Assembly: GCA_963580455.1 (NCBI GenBank)
Contig: OY756962.1
Location: 21,837,001-21,901,000, forward strand
Reading direction: 5' to 3'
Length of the DNA stretch: 64,000 bases
Source: Euonymus europaeus
Taxonomy: Eukaryota > Streptophyta > Magnoliopsida > Celastrales > Celastraceae
Both the position numbers and the translations under genes were made by a program. Position 1 is the first letter of the stretch. The number at the start of each line of letters is the position of its first letter. A model generated the notes under the pieces. That model made no database searches. It was not told the origin of the DNA and saw only the letters and a list, made by a program, of their open reading frames with translations. Positions 19,261 to 32,071 of this stretch are shown piece after piece.

Positions 19261-21507
19261 GAATATTTGATGAGTATATTGGGCTCATATATATATAAAT
19301 CCAATATGATAGGTTTACATACAACATGGGAAAATGTGCTGCCCCTTGGAAAGATTTTCATCCACCGTAATATTTTTCGGGCATTCCCAAAAAATTATGA
19401 GTTTCACAAAAAGTCTACACACAAAATTTGCATCATCATCATCACAAATACAAATTTCATCAGCAAAGAGATCTGTCAACTATGGTAGCTATAAATAATA
19501 TTCTCATCCTCAAGTCTTCAAGATCTGCTTCTATCCATTAGTTGATACTTATACTACTTTCAATTCTTCGAATCCATAATTTGGTAAATTTCTTTCTCAT
19601 ATTGCACTCTCAATCAACATGGCTTCATTATGCTACAAGACAGTAATGACTTATTGAAGTTACTGATATTCATACAATGATTAGATTAGAAGTTTGTTTT
19701 CACTAATAAGAGCTGAGCTCTTCATAGAAATTTTGGACTAGTACCCTTAGGTTAATTGTCTTTGTTATTTCATAGATTGTCTTTTTTTTCTTCGTTTGTC
19801 TTTGCTACTACTTTGTATTTGCATGATTAAGTCATCCTATTTGATGTCATCTGCGATTTGATTCTCTTTTTTTTCCTCAATATATGTCCTGTTTATAAAA
19901 AAGACTTTGTAAATTAATGTCTAATTTAAAGTTTTAAATGTAACTTGTTAGAATTAAAAGTCCCACATCGCTTGAATATCTCAAGTGATGTGGCTTTGTT
20001 TTGTAAGAAAATTTTTGTCTCTATCGCATTAACATGCCTTTTTTGTGTGTCATAAAGTACTCTTAAGTGATATGATTCATGAAAAACAAAATCATGTGGG
20101 TCAGATGTATTCAGGAGAATCGGATGACTCAAAATTGATAATATATTGGATGTGACCTGTGAGTGGGCTTGAGATTTTTCACAATTTCAGTATTTAATAT
20201 TTTTCTTTATAATTTATTTTTAAAGTTTGTTACTGAGGAATAGTGAGGTTATTAGATGGCCTCATTTGGTGTTGAATCGATCAAACAACCACCATTTTCT
20301 ATATCTATAGATGCCCAAATTCACAACTGCAGAGTTCCTAGAACTTGAGCTTTGATGGACCACTAATAATCTTCAAAAGTATTGTTAGATCTTATTCAAG
20401 CAAAACCTTCAACAACGAAACTGTTAGAAGCCCAAAGACCGGTTTTGGGGGTGCTAGTCGTTGGAATTTCGACGATTAAGTCAGTTCAATGAGAGTTAAA
20501 AGACAGAGACTGTGGTAGAGATCAGGAAAATGGAGTAAGTGTTTGGACAGAGTTGAAAGTTTGGTAAGTGTTTAAGTTTAAGAATTTGAAAAAGTTTTTA
20601 GAGAGTTCAAATTTAGTTTCAAAATGTGCATATGGGTTGACCTGGTGGAGGTCATCCCATTTGCTAATTATAGTAAAAGTCTTTTTATGGTTGGGTTTGA
20701 CGATGACATGAATGAATTTGAATGAAGGGACACTTGCATTTCATAAACCAAACAAAAAAGGATATTAAACCTTAAAGCGATATGAACACATTAATGGAGA
20801 GCATAAAACTAGATAAAAGAAGGTTATTATCTCGAGCCTGATAATATGTATGTGTCAGATAGACTGTCGGTGAAAAAGTAGAGATACCTTTTGACACCAG
20901 TGAACTCTTACTATGGTGGTTGTTGATGAGCTCTAATCATGGTGAGAAAGTGAGCTCCAAGTTCCTTTATTTAGCGGGCTTCTATATTGGTGAGCTCTCA
21001 TATCAGCTCTCGGGCGTCGAACTATTTGGATTTTTGGACCTTGAACTTGGATCTTGGGTTTTCAAAATTCTTTGAGTCTGAGTTGAATTGAATTTTGACT
21101 TGATCAAATACTGATGGGACTTTATCTTTATCTTTATATGAAAATTGGTTAGATCAGTTTTGGTCACTACAGTATTCTTCACCTTTTGGCATATTTTGGC
21201 ATATTCAATGGAGACAAGTACAGTTGTGCTTACTTTTGCTATCATTTATAACTTGCTTTTCACATGATTTGAACCTTTATCTATTACTCATTCATTTACC
21301 CGTCTTTCGTTGCTTCATGTATGTGTGTGACAAATTGACTCAAATTGAACCGTATTCAGCTAAAAAGGTGCTTTACATAGAGATCTGTGTTTCCTTAATA
21401 ATGACAATTGACACACATCTATCTACTATTCTTAAAAATTACATTTGCTAATTTTACAAACAGTAAACGGGTGGATTCATTAGTCATTACTCAAATAAAA
21501 AAATTAT
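19261..21507. other. Spacer with a possible LTR fragment
   Basis: No gene is supported. At 19946 'tgttagaattaaaagtcccacatcgc' begins a stretch to about 20165 that looks like the start of a plant LTR (the TGTTAG...GTCCCACATC type); no partner LTR, primer-binding site or coding region is seen. The rest is AT-rich and unremarkable. Confidence 0.4.
19946..20165 (+). mobile_element. Possible solo-LTR fragment
   Basis: Starts TGTTAG and carries 'agtcccacatcgcttgaa', a word common at the 5' end of plant copia and TRIM LTRs. The 3' end (expected ...CA) cannot be placed with certainty and no flanking duplication was found. No 5S rRNA-like block is present, which argues against a Cassandra TRIM. Confidence 0.35.
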
Positions 21508-21665
21508 TACTCCCTCTGTCCCTATTTGATAGACTACCTTTTTAATTTAGTTTGTCCCAAATTATAACTAACTTCCTTATTTAAAATAAGAAAAAATGAT
21601 TAATTTATTAATTTACCCTCATTTATTGTGCATCTTTATCAATAAATTATACCCCACAACTTTTG

Positions 21666-22881
21666 GGTAAATAGGACTTTTAGTCATTGACATATTCAGA
21701 TCGTTTCAACTCAGTCATTAAGGTTCGAACTCATCTAACTCGGGAACCGTAGTTTTCTTTTTGTTCCAATTCTCATCACCGGGCAGCTTGTCCACTTTTT
21801 GGATAGATAAAATGCGGATAAATAGAACTTTTATCACTGACATATTTGAGTCGTTTCAACTCAGTCACTAAGGTTTGAACTCATCCAACTCGGGAATTGT
21901 AATTTTATTTTTGTTCCAATTCTCGTCACCTGCGTGCAACTTCATCTCCATCTTCAAGCCGTGGAACTCATACAGTCCGGCGAGCCCTTCTCCTTCATAT
22001 TCATCTTGTTCCCCTTCACCTTCTTTACTGCAGTCAAAATACGGACACAGAGGAGTAGAGTTGAACTCACAGTGTCCGACGAGCTCGGTGATGTAGCATT
22101 ACGCGTAGTCTCTGACTCTGAAGCAGCGTACAGTGGTACCCACCCTTCTTCATTCTCACTAGTTACAACGCTCTTCGATTCCTCTATTTTTGCCAGCACT
22201 CAGACTTAGAATAAAACCTCACTCAGCAATCACAAGTCTCTACTCCTCATGGTCGTCCATGGTGGGTTAATGGGTCAAGTCTTCGCTACTTCTCGTTTGG
22301 GATGTTCAAATGGTGGATTCGATTTCTTCTTGTCCATATGTAAAAACTGATGGTAATAAGAATGGATTGACCCCGATCTGATTATCCCTTCTTCTCCTTC
22401 AGAACCATCTATGTATGAATTTATCGAGTTTTTAACAATAACAATAAAGTGGTAGTGGCAGTGGTAGAGGGGGCAGTGGTGGTAGATGGATGGAGATGGG
22501 TTAGGGTTTGGAGAGTATATGTGTCAAACACCGATTTGTCTACATTTTTTGATTTTTTAAATAATAAAATTGTGTTTATTTTATTTTATGCGTGAAAATA
22601 TAATTTGAAGGTCAGAGTGACAAGAATTGGAACAAAAAGAAAACTACGGTTCCTGAGTTGGATGAGTTTAAACCTTAGTGACTGAGTTGAAACGAACCAA
22701 ATCTGTCAGTGACTAAAAGTTCTATTTACCCGCATTTTATCTGTTCGAAAAGTGGAGAAGCTTCCCAGTGACGAGAATTGGAACAAAAAGAAAACTATGG
22801 TTCTCTAGTTGGATGAGTTCAAATCTTAGTGACTGAGTTGAAACGATCCAAATCTGTCAATGACTAAAAGTTATTTTACCT
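21666..22881. mobile_element. MULE-like element with duplicated terminal inverted repeats
   Basis: The left arm carries the same roughly 110-base block twice (about 21666-21795 and 21805-21935: 'ggtaaatagraacttttagtc', 'tcgtttcaactcagtcacta', 'gttccaattctcgtcac'). The right arm carries it twice in inverse order (22615-22735 and 22765-22881). The 11-mer 'cacaacttttg' flanks both sides (21655-21665 and 22882-22892), fitting the 9-11 bp target duplication of Mutator-like elements. The GC-richer core (21935-22500) has short open frames on both strands (21875-22096, 21934-22209, 21954-22199 minus) but no transposase motif, so the element is non-autonomous. Confidence 0.75.
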
Positions 22882-22988
22882 CACAACTTTTGATATTCTC
22901 AAAAGTCAAAACACATGCACATCCTTTAAAAAGGGTATATTAGGAAAAAAAATATGATTTTAATCATATTAATTTTGTTTTCTAGGCC

Positions 22989-23584
22989 TAGGAATGAGTC
23001 AGGTCGGTTGATTATCGGCCAACAATACAACCGACCCGACAACCAGTTATGTTAAATATTGGCAACCATTATCGGCCTAACTATATCGGGTCAGTTGTCG
23101 GTTGTCAACCGAGCTGGGTCGGGCCGATAATAGTTGATGGCCAACAATATCGGTCGGGAAAAAAATGGAATTAATGATTTATATTTACTTTTTTTTAATC
23201 AAATAAAAGGTCACATGCTAAAAATAATGAAATACATTAAAATAAACCCTACTAAAATAATTTTAAAACCTGAAATTGAAATATTCAATGAAAAATGGTA
23301 TCGGAAAACACATAGAACGAAGTAAGGATTTACAATCTAAGTATCAACAACTCAGTGACAATAGTTGTCCCAGCCCACATGTGAATTTTTTTTTATAAAA
23401 GTATTTTAAAATTTTTGGTTAAAAATAGCCGGTTAGCCGATACAATATTTGAGAAAAACCAAAACCACCAACTGACCCATGTACAAGCGGGGTGGTTGGC
23501 ATTATCGTCCAAAAATTCGGATCAGTTGTCTAGCCGATAATGGGTCGATAACTGATAATGCCCGATAATATCGACCCATGCCTA
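22989..23584. mobile_element. Non-autonomous hAT-like element, nested
   Basis: Ends 'taggaatgagtcaggtcgg' and, in reverse, 'taggcatgggtcgatattat' form imperfect inverted repeats. Both flanks are full of 'gataatcggcc/tcgggtc' words, typical of plant hAT-derived MITEs. The interior is AT-rich and non-coding; the frame at 23134-23325 is not credible. No clear 8-bp target duplication was found. Confidence 0.5.
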
Positions 23585-23645
23585 TAACTATTTTCTTAAT
23601 CTGTGTACAAAAATTAATGAGCCTATAAGATAGGGACGGAGAGTA

Positions 23646-25334
23646 ACACATAATTACATCTTGTGCGAAATGCGAGCATGCAATTAATTTTACAATAATG
23701 GTCCAATTGGTCAATAGCTAACCCTAACCCTAACCCATGTGAGATGCAACGCTAGTTTCCCCCAGTGACAGGGTACCTTAGTGGATAATAACTTCAATAT
23801 CACATTTTACTTTCAATTGCTTCCATCTTTCAATTGCTTCTATCGAACATTACAAATCCCAATGCTATATCTTGGTTTATACACCACCGTATTTGACTTT
23901 TCTTTTTACACTTCATAAGTTTGCAATACTATTTGGATAATTATTAATTACCATAATTGATTCTCGATATTCTTTTTTTTTTCAATTTTTGAATGAGAGT
24001 TTTCGACATCCCATTTTCAATTAAGAAACGCAAATATGAAGATTGTAAATAATATAAATGATGTGGGATTTTTTTTAAAAAAAGAAAGAAAAAAGAAACG
24101 CTTTCATCAAGAAGAGAAGGAGAGACAATCCGTCTCAATTTCAGGAACTAGAAAGGCTGGGACCAACCCTCAGCCACAAGCAAGCTTCAAGACAGCCCAG
24201 GGCAAACTTAGCTAGCTTCATTGGCTGAACGCCTGACATGGCTACACCGAACTGCAGGGAAATTGGCCAAAAGCCCAAAACATCTTTGACACTACTGAGA
24301 CACAAACCAACTTCAGATAGGTCACATGGGGTTTGTTTGTTAGCAAAAGCATTCTTTTGGCATAATATTTAGAATATATAATTTTTTCCAAAATTTATTA
24401 TGTATTTTGAAAGATAAATTATTTTATGATTTTATTTAAGAAAAGAAAAAATTGATTATGTTATGCGGGTGAGTGTTGAACAAAAATTAAATTTAATATG
24501 AAAAATTATATTTGTATTTTGATTGATTTTACGAATAGAAAGATATATTTTTTCATATTGAATTTAATTTTTTATTTGAAACAAAAATATATTATTAAAT
24601 TCATAAAATCAATCAAATATAAATATAACTTTTTCAAATATGTTTTAAAAAGATTTGAACCTCAAACAGTGAACCTCATTTTAAGAATTCATAAGAGAAT
24701 TCTTATATATATATATATGAGTTTGATCACTCGTTGAGTTTTGACTCAATTTATCATATTCTTATATGAAAATTTTTGTACGTATAAATCTGTCGATTAA
24801 ATTTAGGCTCAAATCAACCATTCGAATAGTAAATTTGTATGATATTAATTATTCTCCGATTCAAAAGAAACGTGTGGGTGAATTTTCAATTGTACTTCTC
24901 ACAGGAAACGAGACTTTTGAACAGTTTTTTCTTGCCAATAAAATACACATTAAAAATCCTAATAAATAATTTATAAAAACAACTCCCTCATGTAACCGTA
25001 CATCATCACTTGATCAGAGAAGACTATCAAACCACTCTACACGTGACTTCATTAGATAATTTTTTTTTATCACTGCATTGACAACCATTCAAATACAACA
25101 AACACCAAACTATTTTGAAAAGTATATTAAATGAACGGCTGGGATTCGAATGTAAACACTCAAAAAACTGTAAGACGCAGTAAAGATAAAAATTATATTT
25201 ATTAATTTTAGGAAAAAAGTATTGTAATTTAATTTTAATATAAGTTATTTTTTGTGAGAATAATAACAGAAACAGAGTCAATGCCAGGGACTAGGGACTT
25301 TGCCTACAAAAAGCGAAGATAAAATTTCCATGGC

Positions 25335-25338
<4 letters not shown>
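23646..25338. other. Spacer, AT-rich, upstream of the transporter gene
   Basis: No gene is supported. There is a short run of 'ccctaa' at 23719-23737, then AT-rich sequence with many short chance frames (23944-24138 minus, 24498-24737, 24766-24969, 25027-25281 minus). The transporter promoter presumably lies in the last few hundred bases. Confidence 0.4.

Positions 25339-25384
<46 letters not shown>
25339..25384. repeat. (GA)n microsatellite, ~46 bases
   Basis: About 23 uninterrupted GA units, followed by impure GAGGGAG sequence. It lies about 325 bases before the transporter ATG, in the promoter or 5' leader. GA runs of this kind are bound by plant BPC/GAGA-binding factors, so a regulatory role is possible. 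Confidence 0.95.
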
Positions 25385-25391
<7 letters not shown>

Positions 25392-25707
25392 GGAGAGAGG
25401 GAGACCGGGAGAGACGTTTAGGAATTAGGATTAACAGGACAAATCACATGGAAGAAGAGCTGCCTCCCCCATTACATCCTACCTCACGCTTCTGTTCTCC
25501 TTCAAATTAGGACGTTTTGGTTTTCAATTATCTTCGGTGGCCCAGCTTTCCTCCGTCTGTCTATTTCCTTTCTTTATTTGATTTTCCTTTTTGGAGTTTC
25601 AACAGAAAGAAAAGAAGAAAACGTGTCAGAGCTGTGAAATTTAGGTGAGTTGGAGGTCTGTCTGATCTGGGTTTGTATTGATTTTGAATCTTGCGGGGGA
25701 TAGAGAT

Positions 25708-28700
25708 ATGGAGGAGAGTGTCTTGTGTCAGTGGACCGTGTTCAGATCCCTACTTGCGATTCTCCAATGGTGGGCTTTTAATGTTACTGTGATTGTCATG
25801 AACAAATGGATCTTTCAGGTCTGTGATTGGCGTCGCTTCTCATTACCTGTTTCTTTAGCTTGCGTAATTTTGTTCTAATCTGTCTTTTCCGTTAGTTTTG
25901 GTTAATGGCGTGGTTTAATTTTGATCTACTCTTCATTCTTTGTGGATAGTGTTCGACGGGCCTGTTTTGATTTTGCTATAAATCTGAATTTTCTGCTGAT
26001 TTTGTTTAATGGGGGTACTTAAATTTTGCTACTTTCGCTCGTGAACTGTGGCTATTTTGCTTCTTTTGTTTGAGTTGTTGCCGTACATGCAAGTGAACCT
26101 GGCTTTTTCTTTCCTTTTTTTAAGTTAGGAAATCTTGCAATCTTATTTTGGTCTCTTGTCTGCATTTTTGTTGTGATTGTGTGACAAGTAGATTTAATTT
26201 ACAGTATGGATCTTTTGGATAAGCTTGTTGATATAAGATGTATGTTGTTTTTTGAAAAAAGTCGTTTTATCCGTTCCTTCTTTCCAGCTATTTCTTTAAT
26301 TTGAATATTCAAATTTCCATGTGGTTGGTCACTGCTCAAATTAATTTCTCATCATACCGATTGTACTTGTTGTTAAGTTGAATATATTGTTTTCCCATCA
26401 ATGCTTAAGGAATATTATGTTGGAACTTACTGCACAAGAAATCTGCAAGATTTGATGGATCATATTATGATTAACGTTGATGCATCATTTTGTCTGCCTT
26501 TTAAGTTTTCTTGAATTGGAGGAATATACAATATTTGCCTATTGTCAAATTATTTCATGATGTACATCTATGTTGTCAAGATGAAGCCCCAGCAAGGCTG
26601 TTGATGTCTTCTAGAGAGTGATTTGGTTGGGGTGATCTATTTTGTGGTCACAAATGGAGAGCCTCCTGATCCCATGTTTTGTATTTAATCCAGGAATAAG
26701 TTGGTTTCTGTGGCCTCTGATTAATTCTTCCAAGTTTTCAAAATCAATGAGTATAAGATCAATACTTATGGGACCTTTCATCAAACTTCCAGTTCCTATT
26801 TTAACATTTTCTAAGCGGTCATTTCTGATGGATGCAAAATATAATTCTTTTGCAATTTATTGTGATTGGTGGTTGTAATGTCCAGCTGATCTGCTGATGT
26901 ACCATTCAGTAATGTATAGTAGTCTTGCACTGTCAACAAGGATTTCATTACTGGTGAGTGGTGATTATGTTAATTGGTGGGGGGGAAAATGAGAAAAGTC
27001 CCCCTCCTTTTTGGGAGCTTGTAGAGAGGTGTAGCCTGACCTTAGGGTAGACCATTGAAAATTTTCATTTGAAGTTAATTCTTTTGTAGATTAATTAGTT
27101 TGCCCGACAGGTCATTATAAACGCCAACGACTAAAAGTTTTAAAACTTAAGATGTTAAAATTCCCGGATAATATTGTGCTGCTCATAACATTCCTTTGTT
27201 TTTACAAGTCTGTAGTATGTACAAACAGTTCTATATGACTATGAATTGTCAATTGCCATGCTGCCTTAAGTCGGCGTTTCTCCACTCTTCTGTGCTTCTC
27301 CGTGGGCATACTCTGCATTGTTTATGCATACATTAACAGTAGGTAGGCACATATACTCCTTTCGACAAAATTTTTGGGGTCTCAATATCTGATAATATAT
27401 TATTATTATAGCCTATATTTTTATAGTATGAATATGGGAAACATTAGTGTCCTAGTATTCCAAGCTGCTGCTCTTCACTTTGGTTTTATTTTCTTTGCAA
27501 GACAACTTATTACCTGTCTTGCATTCCAAAAAAATTAGTTATTGATTAATATGTTCAGTTTCTTCCATTTTGAAGTGTCATTATTTTGGTGAGGGATTTC
27601 CTACTATGTATGGGTAATATCTTAGTTGGGGGGATTAAAACAGTTCATTGTTCTTCTTCTGTTTTACAGAAATTGGATTTCAAATTTCCTCTATCAGTAT
27701 CATGTGTTCACTTCATATGTTCGTCAATTGGAGCATATTTAGTAATCAAGGTTCTGAAGCTCAAACCACTGATACCAGTTGACCCTGAAGATCGATGGCG
27801 AAGGATTTTTCCCATGTCGTTTGTATTCTGTATCAACATAGTGTTGGGGAATGTGAGCTTACGTTACATTCCTGTTTCCTTTATGCAAACAATAAAGTCA
27901 TTCACTCCTGCAACTACAGGTTTGACTCAAGATTCACCTCCATTTTGTTATTCCGTCTGTGTCTTCCACTCATGTTATTTGTCAGATTCTGTCCTAATTT
28001 TGTATTGACTCAACAAATTTGGACAGTTTTTCTGCAGTGGCTGGTTTGGAGAAAATACTTTGACTGGCGAATTTGGGCTTCTTTAGTGCCTATTGTTGGA
28101 GGGATATTGTTCACATCCATGACAGAGCTTAGCTTTAATATTTTTGGATTTTGTGCAGCCTTGTTTGGTTGTTTGGCTACGTCAACAAAGACTATCCTGG
28201 CAGAATCTCTGTTGCATGGATATAAATTTGACAGGTATTCTCCCCTTTCCTCTTCAGCTAATATTTCTTTGTTTCTTTATTTTCATTTCATGCTCGCTTT
28301 AGTTTCTATGAAAAGCCCTCTGCATGAAGCTTTTTTGTGAAGTTAGTTTTTTATTGTTTAAGAATATTGCTCAAGGAAAAAAAAGTTATTTGATTTGTTC
28401 GATTTTTCTATTAAAACTAGTTATTCTCAATTTTATGAGTCGAAGGCCACCCACCAAGACATGATTGGAAACCGTGCATACAGAACCTGAATATTCAGTT
28501 TATTTGTTCCTATAATGGGAGGCTCTTCTTGACATGCTTTGAGTTGTATTCAGTACCATGCATGGTCTGGCATTAACAAAGAAATTATTTTGTGCTGATA
28601 GTAGGTGCATATGTGTTTTGTTTGGAAAGGCAGTCCAGGAATTGCCAAATTCTGCCATTTACTATTTTTACACCATTTGTGGCTGATTAGTGTGTGAAGT

Positions 28701-30263
28701 GGCTAATTTTCATGTCCCTGAGTACCTCGTATGTCTTGAATCTTCTTTCAATGTCATATTTCTCTAGTAGCAACAGCCCACTGGCCCACCGCATGGTAGT
28801 TCACTAAATGCGACTTCTTTTGCATTATCCGTGGGTGCTCTCCCGCACCAGTCCTCTCTTCTTCATCCCCTTATGCAATGTTCTATTGCATCATATATAT
28901 TACTTATATTTGTAGCAATTTCATAATAGGTTATTTGTCTTTAAACATGGCATGGGCTACCATTGCAAGTAGGCATACTAAGTGAATGCTTAGTGTCTAG
29001 TGTTTGATTTAATATACACTTTTAAAATCTGTCATCAACAATAGTTTGGATAATGACTAAGAATCCCTACAAATGAAGGAAGATGACAAGCCGGTAGTTC
29101 ACTTTGGTTGCAACTGAACATGGTTTTCTAGTTGATATTTGGTAGTATTTAAAATGGTTAAACAACTAATTGTCTAATTTGTGTAATTTTTGCGTAATTT
29201 TTGATGAACATTTTTGTGTAATTTTTGCTGCACAACTCAAGCCGACATTTTCTTCAATTTGATTCTCTATTTAGCATAAACACGGTGTACTACATGGCGC
29301 CTTTCGCTACCTTGATTTTGGGAATACCAGCTATACTGCTTGAAGGCTACGGGATTATAGAGTGGCTTACCACCCACCAGTCTGTCTGCTCCTCCCTCTT
29401 CATTATTTTTGCCTCTGGTGTACTGGCTTTCTGTCTCAATTTCTCCATCTTTTATGTGATTCACTCCACAACAGCCGTCACATTTAATGTTGCTGGGAAC
29501 CTCAAGGTGAGACTTATAAGTGAATTTTGACGTTTTGAACTCACAGTTTGTACTTTATTACAGTGTAATTTCCAACATCACCACACTTGTAATTGGTTCT
29601 AATTAATTGCTTAAAAGTTATGAATTTCGGTACTTGTTTACTGACTTGATATAAGCGTAAAAAAACTAGTTAAGGTAGACCACACGGAGTTTTTCTCTAC
29701 TGAGTTCATGTCCATAAAATGAGCACATCTTGCATTTGCTTTCAAACTGGCAGTCCTTTACTGGCTTCTGACTGTTCTATGCAAAACTCAAACGTACGCA
29801 TGTTGCCCGTACTCCCTATGTGTCATAGCAACTTTGTTTTTTCGTTCTTTTTTACTCGTCCCCTTTTTACTGCATCTCCCTGGTTATAAGCTTCTTAAAA
29901 CTCCTAGATTGCGCATAGCTTATCATCCAATGGAATGGATTACATTCCATTGGTTACATTTAAACAAAAGTAATCGCATTGTTTTCAAACACCCATACCC
30001 GTCCACTTTGATTGATGTTGTGAATTTACTTTGTACAGGTTGCAGTTGCTGTTTTGGTTTCATGGCTGATATTCCGCAACCCGATTTCGGGTTTGAATGC
30101 TGTCGGATGTGCTATCACACTAGTAGGATGTACATTCTATGGATATGTGAGGCACCTGCTATCCCAACAGCCACCAGGAACACCTCGTACACCACGGACG
30201 CCTAGGAATCTGGTGGAATTACTTCCCCTTGTAAATAATGAAAAGTTAGATGATAAAGTCTGA
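25708..30263 (+). CDS. UDP-GALT1: Golgi UDP-galactose / nucleotide-sugar transporter (TPT/EamA family), 5 exons
   Basis: Exchanges UDP-galactose (possibly other nucleotide sugars) for UMP across the Golgi membrane, supplying cell-wall and glycoprotein galactosylation. Exons: 25708-25818, 27670-27919, 28027-28234, 29275-29506, 30039-30263; all GT-AG, frame kept, 341 aa (336 recalled for Arabidopsis UDP-GalT1). About ten membrane segments. Family blocks include AILQWWAFNVTVIVMNKWIF (residues 17-36), SVSCVHFICSSIGAYLVIKV, MSFVFCINIVLGNVSLRYIP, CLATSTKTILAESLLHGYKF and STTAVTFNVAGNLKVAVAV, ending in a cytosolic PGTPRTPRTPRN tail. I start at MEESVLCQW because this matches the family N-terminus; an in-frame ATT at 25678 and no upstream ATG support it. 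The N-terminal CQWTVFRS resembles the paralogue GONST5, so UDP-GALT1 versus GONST5 is not settled. Retention of intron 2 would soon hit a stop. Confidence 0.95.
27340..27445. other. Intron 1 of the transporter gene: no further feature
   Basis: Intron 1 (25819-27669, 1.85 kb) is T-rich as plant introns are. I saw no transposon ends or RNA gene in it. A short 10-bp-arm palindrome, ccaatggaat / attccattgg, lies in intron 4 at 29927-29953. Confidence 0.4.
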
Positions 30264-31390
30264 TTAAGAGGCCTTTCGGGATATGATGTTGGTGGTTTAG
30301 AGAGATAGAGAGAGAAGAGTTATACCATAAGAGGACAGATATTGAAAAGGGCACAGCTTTGATGTAGATCATTCAAAAAAAAATTCACATTTGCCTTTTT
30401 GTATTTCTTGCTCATATTAGAAAAAACATCCAGTCTTCTGTTATGAGACTTCATTACTTCGTCGGGAGATCACAAGTAGCAGCTGATCATTATGTGCCTT
30501 ATTTTCTGTGCTGAGAAATTATTTTAGTTCTTTGTTGCCTTCGGCCTTGTAGTTGATGCTCTTAATGTACACTTATATCTAACAACCCCGTTTGATATTA
30601 TGGTATTTTGCAGTGGGCAGTAGTTTAAGAATTTTTTAATAATTCATGCAAGGAAGAAAGAACCCAAATCGAGAATGAGGATTTGGATTTTATTATGAGA
30701 AAATAAACCGTTTTTATAGGACTCAATTTCTTACTTTTCTGGACATCGAATTTTTATGAGTTGATAAACTACTTGGGACATCCTAATAGTGAATATCTCA
30801 TATGTCAAATCATAAAGGCTTCAAATAAAATAGACTCGAAGTAAAATGTAGACTAAGAAGATTCTGAGTTCAATTTCTAATGGTAGCAATATTCATGTGG
30901 TCATGCACTCCGATTTTTGTTTAACTTATCATATCGTCAAATAAAAAATTTATGTCTGCTTTCTATACGGACGTGATGGTTCAAGTTTAGACACCTACAC
31001 GGAATGTTAAAAAGCAAATTTATGTAGTGTCATAATATCATTCTTCTTGTCAAATCGAAACAACAAATGATGAGGATTAGTTCCACACCACATAATTCTT
31101 GTGCGACCCTTAAAATGTTAAAAAACTTAGTCTGTTGAGCACCCCACCCATGTAAACCTCTCAAAGACGAGAAAAGATGAACCTGGTAAGTGTCTTCTTT
31201 GTCCTGTTTTTGATTTTAGTATTTTTGTAGAATGGGTTAGTTACGATTTAGCCCTAATCACTACTGCATGTTGTTTTTCTTAGGTTTGGAACCACTAGCT
31301 TAGGTGCACACCCTTGTGATGATTGAAGTGGACACCACACACCACTTTTCAAATTGATATGGTATGGACTTTGATCATTTTATTTTATGA
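30264..31390. other. Transporter 3' region and spacer
   Basis: The first 300-400 bases are presumably the transporter 3' UTR. The rest is AT-rich with no supported gene. Confidence 0.4.
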
Positions 31391-32071
31391 ATGTGGTTAG
31401 GGAAGAATGTGATTGATTATGTTTACATTGTGTATGAATTTGAGACTATGGACCTTGTTGTAGAGTATGCCAAGAAATGTGGAAGGAAAATTGGGATATG
31501 GTGGTTACTAGGTCAGACATCAACAATTCTAAGAACTCCTAAGGTTTTGCTAAATTATGAGCGTAGTGGTGGGTATAGTCGGAGAAAAGATCGTCCAATA
31601 CAGAGGAAATCATCAACAAAAAAGTATATCTGTCCATTTTCACTTAAAGCAGTAGTGGTAAAGGGTTCTAGATGGGCCCTAGTTGTGTTGAATGACAAAC
31701 ACAATCATGCTCTTGCTAGAAGCCTCGAAGGACATTCATTTGTTGGCAGACTCACTATGGAAGAGAGGGCCACTGTTGATAGGTTGTGCAGGACAAGGAT
31801 GAGGTCTAGAGATATCTTGGCACATCTCAAGCTCAATGATCCATCAAATGTGACAACTCTCAAGACAATATACAATGTGAGGTGTGCATTGCGACTGAAG
31901 GAGACTCAAGGCAAATCACATATGCAACAACTCTTCAATTTGTTGATTGAGAGTGTATATGTGGTAAGGCATCCTTCAAAGGGAAGCACTCATAAAGTAG
32001 TTAAAAGTATTTTTCAGTTGCTCAACCTCAATACAACTTGCCAAAACATTTCCATTTGTGTTTATGTTTGA
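31391..32071 (+). pseudogene. FAR1-type DNA-binding domain fragment (MULE transposase / FRS-like)
   Basis: A 226-residue open frame carrying a FAR1/MULE N-terminal domain. It starts in the FAR1-like block, with a Cys pair partner in KKYICPFSLKAVVVKGSRW and WALVVLNDKHNHAL (the C..C..H.H zinc-binding pattern). It continues with GHSFVGRLTMEERATVDRL, the 'R..DIL.HLK' stretch and IYNVRCALRL. This linker order is that of plant MULE transposases and FRS proteins. The reading stops at 32071, just where the DDE transposase core should begin, and no core follows. I call it a transposase shard rather than an FRS gene, because only the front part remains and no exons are seen. Promoter or splice signals were not evident. 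Confidence 0.7.

Larger units (their letters stand above)
21510..23643. mobile_element. Stowaway-like MITE split by nested insertions
   Basis: The left end is ctccctctgtccctatttga preceded by TA (21508-21509); the right end, read in reverse, is ctctccgtccctatcttata, with TA at 23644-23645. The CTCCCTCYGTCCC terminus and TA duplication are the Stowaway (Tc1/mariner) pattern. Such MITEs are usually 100-400 bases; this one spans 2.1 kb because it holds a MULE-like element (21666-22881) and a hAT-like element (about 22989-23584). Without them roughly 320 bases remain, a normal size. Confidence 0.75.

Noticed and set aside
19946..20165. Cassandra TRIM retrotransposon
   Set aside because: The opening words fit a plant LTR, but no 5S rRNA-like block and no second LTR are present.
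23719..23737. Three 'ccctaa' units, like a telomere repeat
   Set aside because: Too short, and the usual plant telomere unit is CCCTAAA; probably chance.
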